From NCBI RefSeq assembly GCF_020881035.1, contig NZ_JAJITC010000005.1:124001-188000 (forward strand): 64,000 nucleotides of DNA, given 5' to 3'. The position numbers and the translations under genes were made by a program. This stretch comes from Paraburkholderia translucens. Lineage in GTDB: Bacteria; Pseudomonadota; Gammaproteobacteria; Burkholderiales; Burkholderiaceae. The notes under the pieces were generated by a model, which saw nothing but the letters and a program-made list of their open reading frames with translations, did not search any database and was not told the DNA's origin. Within the stretch, counting starts at the first letter, position 1. The number at the start of each line of letters is the position of its first letter. Shown in pieces: positions 11,371-19,514 of the stretch.

Positions 11371-12309
11371 GTGACAAGAAAACTCAAGGCCGCGATCATC
11401 GGATCGGGCAATATCGGCACGGATCTGATGATCAAGATCCTGCGCAATGGCAAGCACCTCGAAATGGGCGCGATGGTCGGCATCGACCCGGCTTCCGACG
11501 GGCTCGCACGCGCCGCCCGCATGGGTGTGGCGACCACGCATGAAGGCGTGGAAGGCCTGATCAAGCTGGCGAACTTCGCCGAGATCGACATCGTGTTCGA
11601 CGCCACCAGCGCTGGTGCCCACGTGAAGAACGACGCCCGCCTGCGAGAAGTCAAGCCGGGCATTCGCATGATCGACCTGACTCCGGCGGCAATCGGCCCG
11701 TACTGCGTCCCGGTGGTCAACCTGGATGACCGCCTCGACGCCCTGAACGTCAACATGGTCACCTGCGGCGGCCAGGCGACGATCCCCATGGTTGCGGCGG
11801 TGTCGCGCGTGGCGAAGGTCCACTACGCCGAGATCGTGGCGTCGATCTCCAGCAAGTCGGCTGGCCCGGGCACGCGCGCCAACATCGACGAGTTCACCGA
11901 GACGACCTCGAAGGCGATCGAGGTGATCGGCGGCGCGGCGAAGGGCAAGGCCATCATCGTGCTGAACCCGGCCGAGCCGCCGCTGATCATGCGCGACACC
12001 GTCTATGTGCTGAGCGCCGCCGCGAACCGGGCCGAGGTGGAAGCCTCCATCGAGGAAATGGCCGCCGCCGTGCAGCAGTACGTGCCCGGCTACCGCCTCA
12101 AGCAGAGGGTGCAATTCGACGAGATCCCGGCCAGCGCCCCGCTGAACATCCCCGGTCTCGGCAAGTTCAGCGGTCTGAAGACCTCCGTGTTCCTGGAAGT
12201 GGAGGGCGCCGCCCATTACCTGCCCGCCTACGCCGGCAATCTCGACATCATGACTTCCGCCGCCCTTGCCACCGCCGAGCGCATGGCGCAGGCCGCACTG
12301 ACCGCTTGA
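11371..12309 (+). CDS. mhpF: Acetaldehyde dehydrogenase (acylating)
   Basis: The 312-aa cytoplasmic enzyme converts acetaldehyde, NAD+ and CoA to acetyl-CoA and NADH, the last step of meta-cleavage pathways for aromatic compounds. The N-terminal Rossmann motif is GSGNIGTDL (residues 11-19). The catalytic cysteine is C132 in [12 protein letters not shown]. The length is normal for MhpF/BphJ/DmpF. I start at GTG 11371 because AGGAGG lies 8 nt upstream (11357-11362); a TTG one codon earlier is the alternative. It is followed after 14 nt by its partner aldolase mhpE, and the two products normally form a complex that channels acetaldehyde. The hydratase and ring-cleavage genes that usually accompany them are absent here. 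Confidence 0.95.
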   Translation: MTRKLKAAIIGSGNIGTDLMIKILRNGKHLEMGAMVGIDPASDGLARAARMGVATTHEGVEGLIKLANFAEIDIVFDATSAGAHVKNDARLREVKPGIRMIDLTPAAIGPYCVPVVNLDDRLDALNVNMVTCGGQATIPMVAAVSRVAKVHYAEIVASISSKSAGPGTRANIDEFTETTSKAIEVIGGAAKGKAIIVLNPAEPPLIMRDTVYVLSAAANRAEVEASIEEMAAAVQQYVPGYRLKQRVQFDEIPASAPLNIPGLGKFSGLKTSVFLEVEGAAHYLPAYAGNLDIMTSAALATAERMAQAALTA

Positions 12310-12323
12310 GGAGACACCCCGCT

Positions 12324-13346
12324 ATGCCCTTCAAACCCAACAAGAAGCTCTACATTTCCGACGTGACGCTGCGCGACGGCAGCCACGCCGTCCGTCACCA
12401 GTACTCGATCCAGAATGTCAAGGACATCGCCCGCGCGCTCGACAAGGCCCGCGTCGACTCCATCGAGGTGGCCCACGGCGACGGCCTGCAGGGTTCCAGC
12501 TTCAACTACGGCTTTGGCGCCCACACCGACCTCGAGTGGATCGGAGCCGTGGCCGGTGAGATCTCGCACGCCCAGATCGCCACGCTGCTGCTGCCCGGCA
12601 TCGGCACCATCCACGACCTGGACAACGCTTACAAGGCTGGCGCGCGCATCGTCCGCGTGGCCACGCACTGCACCGAGGCCGACGTCTCACGGCAGCACAT
12701 CGAGCGCGCCCGCGAACTCGGAATGGACACGGTCGGCTTTCTGATGATGAGCCACATGACCACGCCGGAGAACCTGGCGGTCGAGGCGAAGAAAATGGAA
12801 AGCTACGGCGCGACCACCATCTACGTGGTCGACTCCGGCGGCGCGCTGAACATGGACGACGTGCGCGCGCGATTCCGCGCTCTGAAGGCCGTGCTCGACC
12901 CGTCGACCCAAACCGGCATGCACGCGCACCACAACCTGTCGCTGGGCGTGGCCAACTCCATCGTCGCCGTCGAGGAGGGCTGCGACCGCATCGATGCCAG
13001 CCTGGCTGGCATGGGCGCCGGCGCCGGCAACGCGCCGCTGGAAGTCTTCATCGCCGCTGCCGAGCGCATGGGCTGGGACCACGGCACCGACCTCTACGCG
13101 CTGATGGACGCCGCCGACGAACTCGTCCGCCCGCTTCAGGACCGCCCGGTGCGTGTCGACCGCGAGACCTTGGCGCTGGGCTATGCCGGCGTGTATTCGA
13201 GCTTCCTGCGCCATTCCGAAGTCGCCGCGAAGAAGTACGGCATCAAGACGGTCGACATTCTGGTGGAGCTTGGCAAGCGCCGCATGGTCGGCGGCCAGGA
13301 AGACATGATCGTCGACGTCGCGCTGGACCTGCTGAACAAAGCATAA
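12324..13346 (+). CDS. mhpE: 4-hydroxy-2-oxovalerate aldolase
   Basis: The 340-aa class II, divalent-metal-dependent aldolase cleaves 4-hydroxy-2-oxovalerate to pyruvate and acetaldehyde, which its partner MhpF oxidises. The HMGL-like barrel begins with [16 protein letters not shown], giving catalytic R17 and metal ligand D18. The metal-binding histidines are H200/H202 in [12 protein letters not shown]. The C-terminal DmpG-type communication domain is present, so the protein is full length. ATG 12324 is preceded by GAGGAG. It is translated in an operon with mhpF, 14 nt away. An IclR-family regulator lies downstream. Confidence 0.96.
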   Translation: MPFKPNKKLYISDVTLRDGSHAVRHQYSIQNVKDIARALDKARVDSIEVAHGDGLQGSSFNYGFGAHTDLEWIGAVAGEISHAQIATLLLPGIGTIHDLDNAYKAGARIVRVATHCTEADVSRQHIERARELGMDTVGFLMMSHMTTPENLAVEAKKMESYGATTIYVVDSGGALNMDDVRARFRALKAVLDPSTQTGMHAHHNLSLGVANSIVAVEEGCDRIDASLAGMGAGAGNAPLEVFIAAAERMGWDHGTDLYALMDAADELVRPLQDRPVRVDRETLALGYAGVYSSFLRHSEVAAKKYGIKTVDILVELGKRRMVGGQEDMIVDVALDLLNKA

Positions 13347-13467
13347 CTTGCCGCATAACCGTGGCGCTCGAACGCTATGACCGCTTGGGCGTCACGCATG
13401 TATTGTTCAGTCGCACCAGCGTCCGCAGCGGCCGCAAGGAGACTCTGGCGGCGTTACACTTGTCGGC

Positions 13468-14262
13468 ATGACCAAAACCTCCCGTCCCACCTCCACCCTC
13501 TCCAGCCAGACGCTTTTCCGCGGACTGGACGTGGTCGATGCCGTCGAGGCCGGCTACCAGACCGTGCAGGACATTGCGGACCACACCGGCCTGCCGTTCA
13601 GCACGACGCACCGGCTCGCGTCGGCTCTGGTGCAGGCCCGCTACCTTCAATTCGAGCCCCGGCGAGGGTACCGGCTGGGCGCCCGGCTCCTGGAGCTCGG
13701 TTTCGCCGCCTACCGCGATTCCGATCTCACTCGCAGTGCGCGGGCGGGGATGGAAGAGCTGGCCGAGCAGACCAAGGACACCATTCACCTCGCCCAACTC
13801 GACGGCGACGAGATCATTTACCTCGACAAGATCGGTGGGCAGCGCCCGATCAGCGTCAATTCCCGCATCGGCGGCCGCAAGCCGGTCTGCTCGACCGGCG
13901 TGGGAAAGGCTCTGATTCTCGATGAGAATGAAGACCAGTGGAGACACCGCTACGCATACGATGAAAAGCGGGGCAACGTGCATGTTCCGCTTGATGCCTG
14001 GCTCGCCGCCATGCGCAAGTATGCTGTGGGCGGCTATGCCTTCGACCTCGAAGAAGACGCCCCGAGCATTTGCTGCGTCTCGGCGCCCATCCGGGATGCC
14101 AGCGGTCAAATCGTGGCGGCAATCAGTGTCACGGGGACGACGGACTACACAGACAAAGCGCAACTGCGAACTCTGATTCCGGTGGTACGCCGCGTCGCGG
14201 AGTCGATCAGCGAAAAGATTGGCGGCTTGGCTGTGGATCGGAAATTCGTCGCGAGGCGGTAG
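13468..14262 (+). CDS. IclR-family transcriptional regulator
   Basis: The 264-aa protein has an N-terminal winged helix-turn-helix (about residues 14-75, including YQTVQDIADHTGLPFSTTHRLASALV) and a C-terminal GAF-like IclR effector domain (about residues 85-250, with STGVGKA and the SAPIRDASGQIVAAISVTG signature). It lies 121 bp downstream of mhpE in the same orientation, so it may control the mhpFE pair. Its ligand is unknown. The start ATG 13468 lacks a strong ribosome-binding site. A divergent 361-codon minus-strand frame over it is a shadow. Confidence 0.88.
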   Translation: MTKTSRPTSTLSSQTLFRGLDVVDAVEAGYQTVQDIADHTGLPFSTTHRLASALVQARYLQFEPRRGYRLGARLLELGFAAYRDSDLTRSARAGMEELAEQTKDTIHLAQLDGDEIIYLDKIGGQRPISVNSRIGGRKPVCSTGVGKALILDENEDQWRHRYAYDEKRGNVHVPLDAWLAAMRKYAVGGYAFDLEEDAPSICCVSAPIRDASGQIVAAISVTGTTDYTDKAQLRTLIPVVRRVAESISEKIGGLAVDRKFVARR

Positions 14263-14334
14263 CACCGGGATCGGTGCAGGCTGGCACCGACCTGAGGTTT
14301 CCGCTCGCCAAGGCCGTTCCGAAGAGGACAATCG

Positions 14335-14460
14335 CGCATGCAGCGAGCGCATGGCGATGTACTGAATTTTCCATTCGCCAATCCCGCGGATACGCCTGAG
14401 CGAGACGAGCGTTTCGTCCAGCGGCGCCGACAGTTCCAAACCAATCCGACCGGCGAACAC
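14335..14460 (-). pseudogene. AlkA-type DNA glycosylase remnant
   Basis: On the minus strand, about 40 residues read GLELSAPLDETLVSLRRIRG followed by IGEWKIQYIAMRSL. This is the helix-hairpin-helix region of AlkA/Ada-type 3-methyladenine DNA glycosylases (pattern LxxLPGIGPWTAxYIAMRAL). The rest of the roughly 200-300-aa protein is absent: downstream sequence loses similarity and overlaps the end of the IclR gene. It is a small deletion scar rather than a functional gene. Confidence 0.6.
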
Positions 14461-14526
14461 TTCGTTCGCGACGGCAACGGAAAGCGAAATGTTCAGCCGG
14501 GTTCCAACCTGCCGCGGATCCAGACC

Positions 14527-15294
14527 TCACAACACGAACACTCTTCCAGCGTCGAGCGGATGCGGGTCGAAACGGTGCAGCGCGGCGTCGAGTTCCTGCA
14601 TGATCTGCGCCGCGTACGCTGGCTTGAGATGCGAAATCAGCAGTTCGGCATCGAACGAGACATCACGTAAATCCGCGGCGAGCAGGCTCGGACAGTAATG
14701 TCTCGCCGCGACCGCCGTCGCGCGATGCGCGTCCGGGTATGCCGTCTCGACAATCACATGACGTAGTCGCGGCATCGCGCTGACAATGGACCAGAACCCC
14801 GGATTCGTTGTCGTATCTCCGCTGAAAACAAGGCTGCCCGCCCCGCTATCCACCGCATATCCCACCGCAGGCACGGCATGCTGCGCAGGTAGCGCGGTTA
14901 GCGTGCGCCCGCGCAGATTCGTGCCGTGGCCGACTTCGAGCGCGGCAAACCGCACGCCCGGCGCCGCGGCCGAAGGGATGACCGTGAAGTCCGGCCAGAT
15001 CAGATTGTTGAACAGATGCGCGTGAAGGATGTCGAGCGTGACTTGCGACGCGTGCACCGTCAACGGCTGCGTACGGTGTTCGGCGGCCGCGTCCACCATG
15101 AGTGGCAGGAACGCAGTGTGATCGAGGTGCGAATGCGTGATGAACACATGATCGATATGCGCCAGCTCGGCCACGCTCAGTTCGCCAACGCCCGTGCCCG
15201 CGTCGATGAGAATGTCGTTGTCCACCAGCAGCGACGTGGTGCCGCCGCCCGCGCCGCAAATGGCGCCGCTACAGCCGAGAATACGCACTTTCAT
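14527..15294 (-). CDS. MBL-fold metallo-hydrolase, class II cyclic-phosphodiesterase-like
   Basis: The 255-aa cytoplasmic metallo-hydrolase carries the metal-binding HSHLDH motif in FITHSHLDHTAFLP. Further ligands are likely in EVGHGTN, FSGDTTTNP and the late ISHLKPAY histidine. The start MKVRILGCSGAICGAGGGTTS and overall order resemble class II 3-prime,5-prime-cyclic-nucleotide phosphodiesterase-like proteins of the MBL superfamily. Substrate specificity cannot be proven from motifs. ATG 15294 gives the expected N-terminus; the longer frame to 15384 adds 30 non-homologous residues. It stands alone. Confidence 0.8.
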   Translation of the reverse strand: MKVRILGCSGAICGAGGGTTSLLVDNDILIDAGTGVGELSVAELAHIDHVFITHSHLDHTAFLPLMVDAAAEHRTQPLTVHASQVTLDILHAHLFNNLIWPDFTVIPSAAAPGVRFAALEVGHGTNLRGRTLTALPAQHAVPAVGYAVDSGAGSLVFSGDTTTNPGFWSIVSAMPRLRHVIVETAYPDAHRATAVAARHYCPSLLAADLRDVSFDAELLISHLKPAYAAQIMQELDAALHRFDPHPLDAGRVFVL

Positions 15295-15660
15295 GCTACG
15301 TCCAATGGGTGTCGGAAGTCGTGATGCCATCCCGATCCGTGGCCAGCCGACTCCCCTAACGCCATGATGCGCTCCTGGTAGCACCTGTAAAGAGCATCAT
15401 GCAACCGGTGGCGTTCCAACACCGCATGCCAAGAAAGTGAACGAACCGAAATCGCACTATCGTCGCGGGGGACTTGGCGATGGCGCGGTCAAGCGGGCGC
15501 TATACGAGCGACTCCCGTCACTGACGCGATTGTGAAAGTCAAGTTCTCGGAACTGCACCTGGCAAGCGCGATCTCGTCAGAGTGACCATCTGGGCCACGG
15601 GAACGCGGACATCCCATGAGCGCTCATGCATTTTGAAAAGCGCAAGATCGCTTCCGGTGC
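15295..15660. other. Intergenic interval without detectable gene
   Basis: About 366 bp between the MBL hydrolase and the RcsB-like regulator genes. I see no coding frame with family motifs, no strong hairpin with T-tract and no repeat. Confidence 0.5.
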
Positions 15661-16353
15661 TCATTCTGTGGAGGGAGGACTGTCCGACTTCTTCTGCGAC
15701 GAACTCACCATTCCGTTTTCCAATGCATATCGGAACAGATCAATTTCTCGTTCAATGCCGAGTTTTTCCATTGCCTTCGTTTTCTGAGTGCTGATGGTTT
15801 TTTTGCTGCGACTCAACCGCTCGGCAATCTCGTTCACTGTCAGGCCCGATGCAAAAAGGCGCACAACTTCGGACTCGCGCTGACTCAGGACGTCCGAAGA
15901 GCCCCTGCCACGGCGGTTCCAGTCTATCGACTGAACGATCTCGTTGATCGTCGGCGAATAGTATTTGGCGCCATGGTAGACGGCATGAACAGCGGGGATA
16001 AGGTGGGTGGCAGCATCGGACTTGCTCACGATGCACGTTACGCCTTGCGTCACGAGCGCACGTATTACCGCCGGGTTGTCCAGCATGGTTAGGACAACAA
16101 TCTTGATGTCAGGATACCGGCGCTTGATCAGCGAAAACAGGGCAATTCCATCGCCGTATTCGCCTGCAGGCATCGCGTAATCGGATACGAGGACATCGCA
16201 TTGTTTGCTCGATAGAAGCGCGATCAGCTCAGTCGAATTCCTGGCTGTACCTACCAGCTGGATGGTCCTCACCTCTGCAAGCTCATGTTCGATACCGCTC
16301 AGCATGACAGGGTGGTCATCAGCAAGTATGACCCGAATTTCGGACGCGACCAT
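15661..16353 (-). CDS. RcsB-like NarL/FixJ response regulator
   Basis: This 230-aa cytoplasmic response regulator has an N-terminal receiver (IRVILADDHPVMLSGIEHEL) with a likely phospho-acceptor aspartate in VLVSDYAMPAGEYGDGI and the conserved lysine in IVSKSDA. The C-terminal LuxR helix-turn-helix reads LSQRESEVVRLFASGLTVNEIA then RLSRSKKTIST. The YGDGI and SQK..AMEKLG patterns resemble enterobacterial RcsB more than a generic NarL. No histidine kinase or phosphotransfer gene is adjacent, so its partner is unknown. Start ATG 16353 is chosen by family length; ATG 16380 in the same frame is also possible, and neither has a good Shine-Dalgarno sequence. It is divergent from paaA. Confidence 0.85.
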   Translation of the reverse strand: MVASEIRVILADDHPVMLSGIEHELAEVRTIQLVGTARNSTELIALLSSKQCDVLVSDYAMPAGEYGDGIALFSLIKRRYPDIKIVVLTMLDNPAVIRALVTQGVTCIVSKSDAATHLIPAVHAVYHGAKYYSPTINEIVQSIDWNRRGRGSSDVLSQRESEVVRLFASGLTVNEIAERLSRSKKTISTQKTKAMEKLGIEREIDLFRYALENGMVSSSQKKSDSPPSTE

Positions 16354-16711
16354 GTTGTCAACAACATTGAAATAGGACATCAGTATGATAGCTACCGCAA
16401 GGTGCATGCGCTCAGCGGGTTTACCTTCACGCTACGCGATCCCTCGCTTCTCCTTGGCCAAATGCATGAGTCGTTTAACTCATCGTGTCGGAAGCCATTG
16501 ACATCGCGACCGCTCGGCCCGAGGCGGTGCGCTTTGAACATCTGTAGCGCGTGACATCGGATCACCTTTGGTTTGACTTGGCGGATCCCGCTGCCTTGCC
16601 TTGTCACGCGAGTGCGTTGAGTTCTTCTCAGCCTTGCGCAGACGTTCGCGCGCGACGAAATTCCAAGGTTAAACGCTATCCACCGTATTCCCCGACAGTA
16701 AATTTTTTATT
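16354..16711. other. Intergenic interval upstream of paa operon
   Basis: About 360 bp between the divergent RcsB-like gene and the paa promoter. No coding frame with motifs was found. The last 40 bp are AT-rich and lead into the operator/promoter. Confidence 0.5.
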
Positions 16712-16737
16712 AACCGACCGGTCGGTTGGTTTATACT
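16710..16737 (+). promoter_or_regulatory. paaA promoter with PaaR-type palindromic operator
   Basis: A perfect 16-bp palindrome AACCGACCGGTCGGTT lies at 16712-16727, 42 bp before paaA. It overlaps a plausible sigma70 promoter: -35 TTAACC (16710-16715), 16-bp spacer, -10 TATACT (16732-16737). The operator therefore covers the spacer, a layout that would block polymerase. TetR-type PaaR repressors of Burkholderia are known to recognise a short palindrome upstream of paa genes and are released by phenylacetyl-CoA. No paaR gene is in the window. Confidence 0.75.
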
Positions 16738-16769
16738 GCGTCAACTAGCCCGCCCAGAGAGCGTCCCTC

Positions 16770-17768
16770 ATGTACACGCAATCCCTCGATATCCCCGGCC
16801 AGCCCACCCCGCCCGAGGCCCAGGCGGACTCCCCCGAACAGGCGCGCTTTGACGCGCTCATGGCCGCCGACGGCAAGGTCGAGCCGCAGGACTGGATGCC
16901 CGAGGCATACCGCAATACGCTGGTGCGCCAGATCTCCCAGCATGCGCACTCGGAGATCGTCGGCATGCTGCCCGAGGGCAACTGGATCACGCGCGCGCCG
17001 AGCCTCAAGCGCAAGGCGATCCTGCTCGCCAAGGTACAGGACGAAGCCGGCCACGGGCTGTACCTGTACAGCGCGGCCGAGACGCTCGGCGTCTCGCGCG
17101 AGCAACTGATCGCCGCGCTCCATGCGGGCAAGGCCCGGTATTCGAGCATCTTCAACTATCCGACGCCCACTTGGGCCGACGTCGGCGTGATCGGCTGGCT
17201 GGTCGACGGCGCGGCGATCATGAACCAGATCCCGCTGTGCCGCTGCACGTACGGGCCTTATGCGCGCGCCATGATCCGCATCTGCAAGGAAGAGTCGTTC
17301 CATCAGCGCCAGGGGTTCGATGCGCTGCTCACGATGATGGCCGGCACCGCCGCGCAGCGCGAGCTGGTCCAGCAGGCGGTGAACCGCTGGTGGTGGCCGG
17401 TGCTGATGATGTTCGGCCCGAGCGACCGGGAGTCGGTGCATAGCAACCAGTCGGCGCAATGGGGCATCAAGCGCATCAGCAACGACGATCTGCGCCAGAA
17501 GTTCGTCGACGCGACCGTCGGGCAGGCGCGCGTGCTCGGCGTCACGCTGCCCGACGCGGCGCTGAAGTGGAACGCGGCGCGCGGCCATTACGACTACGGC
17601 GAGATCGACTGGGACGAGTTCTGGCGCGTGGTGAACGGCGACGGCCCGTGCAACCGCGAGCGCCTCGCCACCCGCGTGAAGGCCCATGAAGACGGTGCGT
17701 GGGTACGCGAAGCGGCGCTTGCCCACGCGCAGAAGCAGCGCCAGCGCGCGCAGCAGCACGCCGCCTGA
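16770..17768 (+). CDS. paaA: 1,2-phenylacetyl-CoA epoxidase subunit A (catalytic)
   Basis: The 332-aa catalytic alpha subunit belongs to the multicomponent diiron monooxygenase that converts phenylacetyl-CoA to its 1,2-epoxide, opening aerobic phenylacetate catabolism. The ferritin-like fold carries the two carboxylate-bridge motifs visible as [13 protein letters not shown] and [13 protein letters not shown]. The length matches PaaA. ATG 16770 follows GAGAGCGTCCCTC. It is the first gene of a tight five-gene operon with paaB-E and is preceded by a palindromic operator. The genes for downstream beta-oxidation-like steps (paaG, paaZ, paaH, paaJ) and the ligase paaK are not in this window, as is usual for split paa clusters in Burkholderia. 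Confidence 0.97.
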   Translation: MYTQSLDIPGQPTPPEAQADSPEQARFDALMAADGKVEPQDWMPEAYRNTLVRQISQHAHSEIVGMLPEGNWITRAPSLKRKAILLAKVQDEAGHGLYLYSAAETLGVSREQLIAALHAGKARYSSIFNYPTPTWADVGVIGWLVDGAAIMNQIPLCRCTYGPYARAMIRICKEESFHQRQGFDALLTMMAGTAAQRELVQQAVNRWWWPVLMMFGPSDRESVHSNQSAQWGIKRISNDDLRQKFVDATVGQARVLGVTLPDAALKWNAARGHYDYGEIDWDEFWRVVNGDGPCNRERLATRVKAHEDGAWVREAALAHAQKQRQRAQQHAA

Positions 17769-17815
17769 GCAGCGCTGCGGGACATCCGCGAAACCCGGCA
17801 ATCAGGAGATCAGCA

Positions 17816-18100
17816 ATGAACAGGGAATGGCCACTCTGGGAAGTGTTCGTGCGCAGCAGGCAGGGACTGGACCACAAGCACTGCGGCAGTCTGCACGCGG
17901 CCGACGCGCCGATGGCGCTGCGCATGGCGCGCGACGTCTACACGCGCCGCCAGGAAGGCGTGAGCATCTGGGTGGTGCCGTCCGCGGCGATCACGGCCTC
18001 CGCGCCGCAGGAGAAGGCGGAGCTGTTCGAACCGGCGGGCGACAAGATCTATCGCCACCCGACGTTCTACACGCTGCCCGACGAAGTCAACCACATGTAG
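17816..18100 (+). CDS. paaB: 1,2-phenylacetyl-CoA epoxidase subunit B
   Basis: This 94-aa small subunit is needed for epoxidase activity. The sequence starts MNREWPLWEVFVRSRQGLDHKHCGSLHAAD and ends HPTFYTLPDEVNHM, both diagnostic of PaaB. ATG 17816 follows a CAGGAG ribosome-binding site (ATCAGGAGATCAGCA). The gap from paaA is 47 nt and the gap to paaC is 8 nt, so it is co-transcribed. No odd features. Confidence 0.97.
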   Translation: MNREWPLWEVFVRSRQGLDHKHCGSLHAADAPMALRMARDVYTRRQEGVSIWVVPSAAITASAPQEKAELFEPAGDKIYRHPTFYTLPDEVNHM

Positions 18101-18108
18101 GCGCGGCC

Positions 18109-18930
18109 ATGTTCACCACGTCCACTACGCCCCCTATGCCCGAACATCTGCAGTACGTGCTGCGCCTGGCTGACACCGTGCTGATCCTCGCGCAGCGCAA
18201 CACCGAGTGGTGCGGCCACGGCCCGATCCTCGAGGAGGACATCGCGCTGTCGAACATGAGCCTGGACCTGATCGGCCAGGCGCGGCTGCTCTACACGCAC
18301 GCGGGCGCGCTCGAGCAGCAGCTCACCGGCCACGCGCGCAGCGAGGACGACTACGCGTACCTGCGCGCCGAGCGCGAATTTGTCAGCTACACGCTCGCCG
18401 AGCTGCCGCACTACGGGCCGCTCAGCGCCACCGCGCAGGCGCAAAAGGACTACGCCGTAACGATCGTGCGCAACTTCCTGTACGCCACCCTGATGCTGCA
18501 TCTGTGGCGCGCGCTGACGGGCTCCGCCGACGCGCAGCTCGCCGCGATCGCCGCGAAGTCGGTCAAGGAAACGCAGTACCACGTGCATCACGCCCGCGAG
18601 TGGCTGATCCGTTTCGGCGACGGCACCGACGAATCGCACCGCCGCGCGCAGGCCGCGCTCGACTACCTGATGCCGTACACGGCTGAGTTCTTCAGCGCGG
18701 ACGCGGTGGAAGACGCCATCGCCGCGGCCGGCATCGGCCCGCGCACCGCGGAGCTGGAGGCCGCCTGGCGCGCCGACGTGAGCGCCACACTCGACGCCGC
18801 CACGCTGGCGCTGCCCGAGCCGGTGAAGCACGTGAGCACGGGCAAGCACGGCGAGCATTCCGAGCACCTCGGCTTCGTGCTGGCCGAAATGCAGAGCCTC
18901 GCGCGCCAGCATCCGGGCGCGAGCTGGTGA
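18109..18930 (+). CDS. paaC: 1,2-phenylacetyl-CoA epoxidase subunit C (structural)
   Basis: The 273-aa ferritin-like beta subunit pairs with PaaA but is structural rather than catalytic. Family hallmarks are AQRNTEWCGHGPILEEDIALSN near the N-terminus and VKETQYHVHHAREWLIRFGDGTDESHRR in the middle, followed by MQSLARQHPGASW at the C-terminus. ATG 18109 is chosen because it gives the family N-terminus; the open frame extends well upstream through paaB. It sits 8 nt after paaB and 7 nt before paaD. Confidence 0.96.
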   Translation: MFTTSTTPPMPEHLQYVLRLADTVLILAQRNTEWCGHGPILEEDIALSNMSLDLIGQARLLYTHAGALEQQLTGHARSEDDYAYLRAEREFVSYTLAELPHYGPLSATAQAQKDYAVTIVRNFLYATLMLHLWRALTGSADAQLAAIAAKSVKETQYHVHHAREWLIRFGDGTDESHRRAQAALDYLMPYTAEFFSADAVEDAIAAAGIGPRTAELEAAWRADVSATLDAATLALPEPVKHVSTGKHGEHSEHLGFVLAEMQSLARQHPGASW

Positions 18931-18937
18931 TCCCGCG

Positions 18938-19513
18938 ATGACGACCCCGACCGCCCTGCACGCCACTGCGGACCCCGCTGCTCCAGCCGATCCCGCGCTC
19001 GCGCGCGCCTGGCGCGTGCTCGAAGCGGTGCCGGACCCGGAGATCCCGGTGGTCTCGATCCGCGAGCTCGGCATCCTGCGCGAGGTGCGACGCGCCGCCG
19101 ACGGCGTGCTCGAAGTCCTGATCACGCCGACCTACTCGGGCTGCCCGGCGATGGCGCAGATTGCCGCGGACATCGGCCACGCGCTCGAGGCCGCGCAGCT
19201 CGCGCCTTACCGCGTCGCCACGGTGCTCGCGCCGGCCTGGACCACCGACTGGATCACCGCGGCGGCCCGCGAGAAACTGCGCGCCTACGGCATCGCCCCG
19301 CCGACAGGCGACTGCGGCGCGGCCGCCGGCGCGCCCCCCGCGCCACCCGAGCAGGCGCTGCGCTTCGTTCCGCGCGCGCTGCCCGCACCGGCCTGCCCGC
19401 GCTGCGGCTCGGCGCATACCGAGCGGCTCGCGCAGTTCGGCTCGACGGCCTGCAAGGCCCTGTACCGCTGCCTCGACTGCCGCGAACCCTTCGACTACTT
19501 CAAACCGTACTGA
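18938..19513 (+). CDS. paaD: Phenylacetate pathway PaaD, DUF59/zinc-ribbon protein
   Basis: PaaD (191 aa) is an MIP18/DUF59-type protein thought to help assemble the iron centre of the epoxidase. The DUF59 core is VPDPEIPVVSIRELGILREV (from about residue 31) with TPTYSGCPAM. The C-terminus carries a zinc-ribbon with two CxxC pairs, CPRCGS and CLDC (about residues 151-183). A proline/alanine-rich linker (about 125-140) joins the two. It is separated by 7 nt from paaC and by 1 nt from paaE. Confidence 0.95.
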   Translation: MTTPTALHATADPAAPADPALARAWRVLEAVPDPEIPVVSIRELGILREVRRAADGVLEVLITPTYSGCPAMAQIAADIGHALEAAQLAPYRVATVLAPAWTTDWITAAAREKLRAYGIAPPTGDCGAAAGAPPAPPEQALRFVPRALPAPACPRCGSAHTERLAQFGSTACKALYRCLDCREPFDYFKPY

Positions 19514-19514
19514 T

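Noticed and set aside
13375..14460. 361-codon minus-strand frame over the IclR gene
   Set aside because: Only the first 40 residues (AlkA scar) are meaningful; the remainder is antisense to a well-supported IclR regulator.
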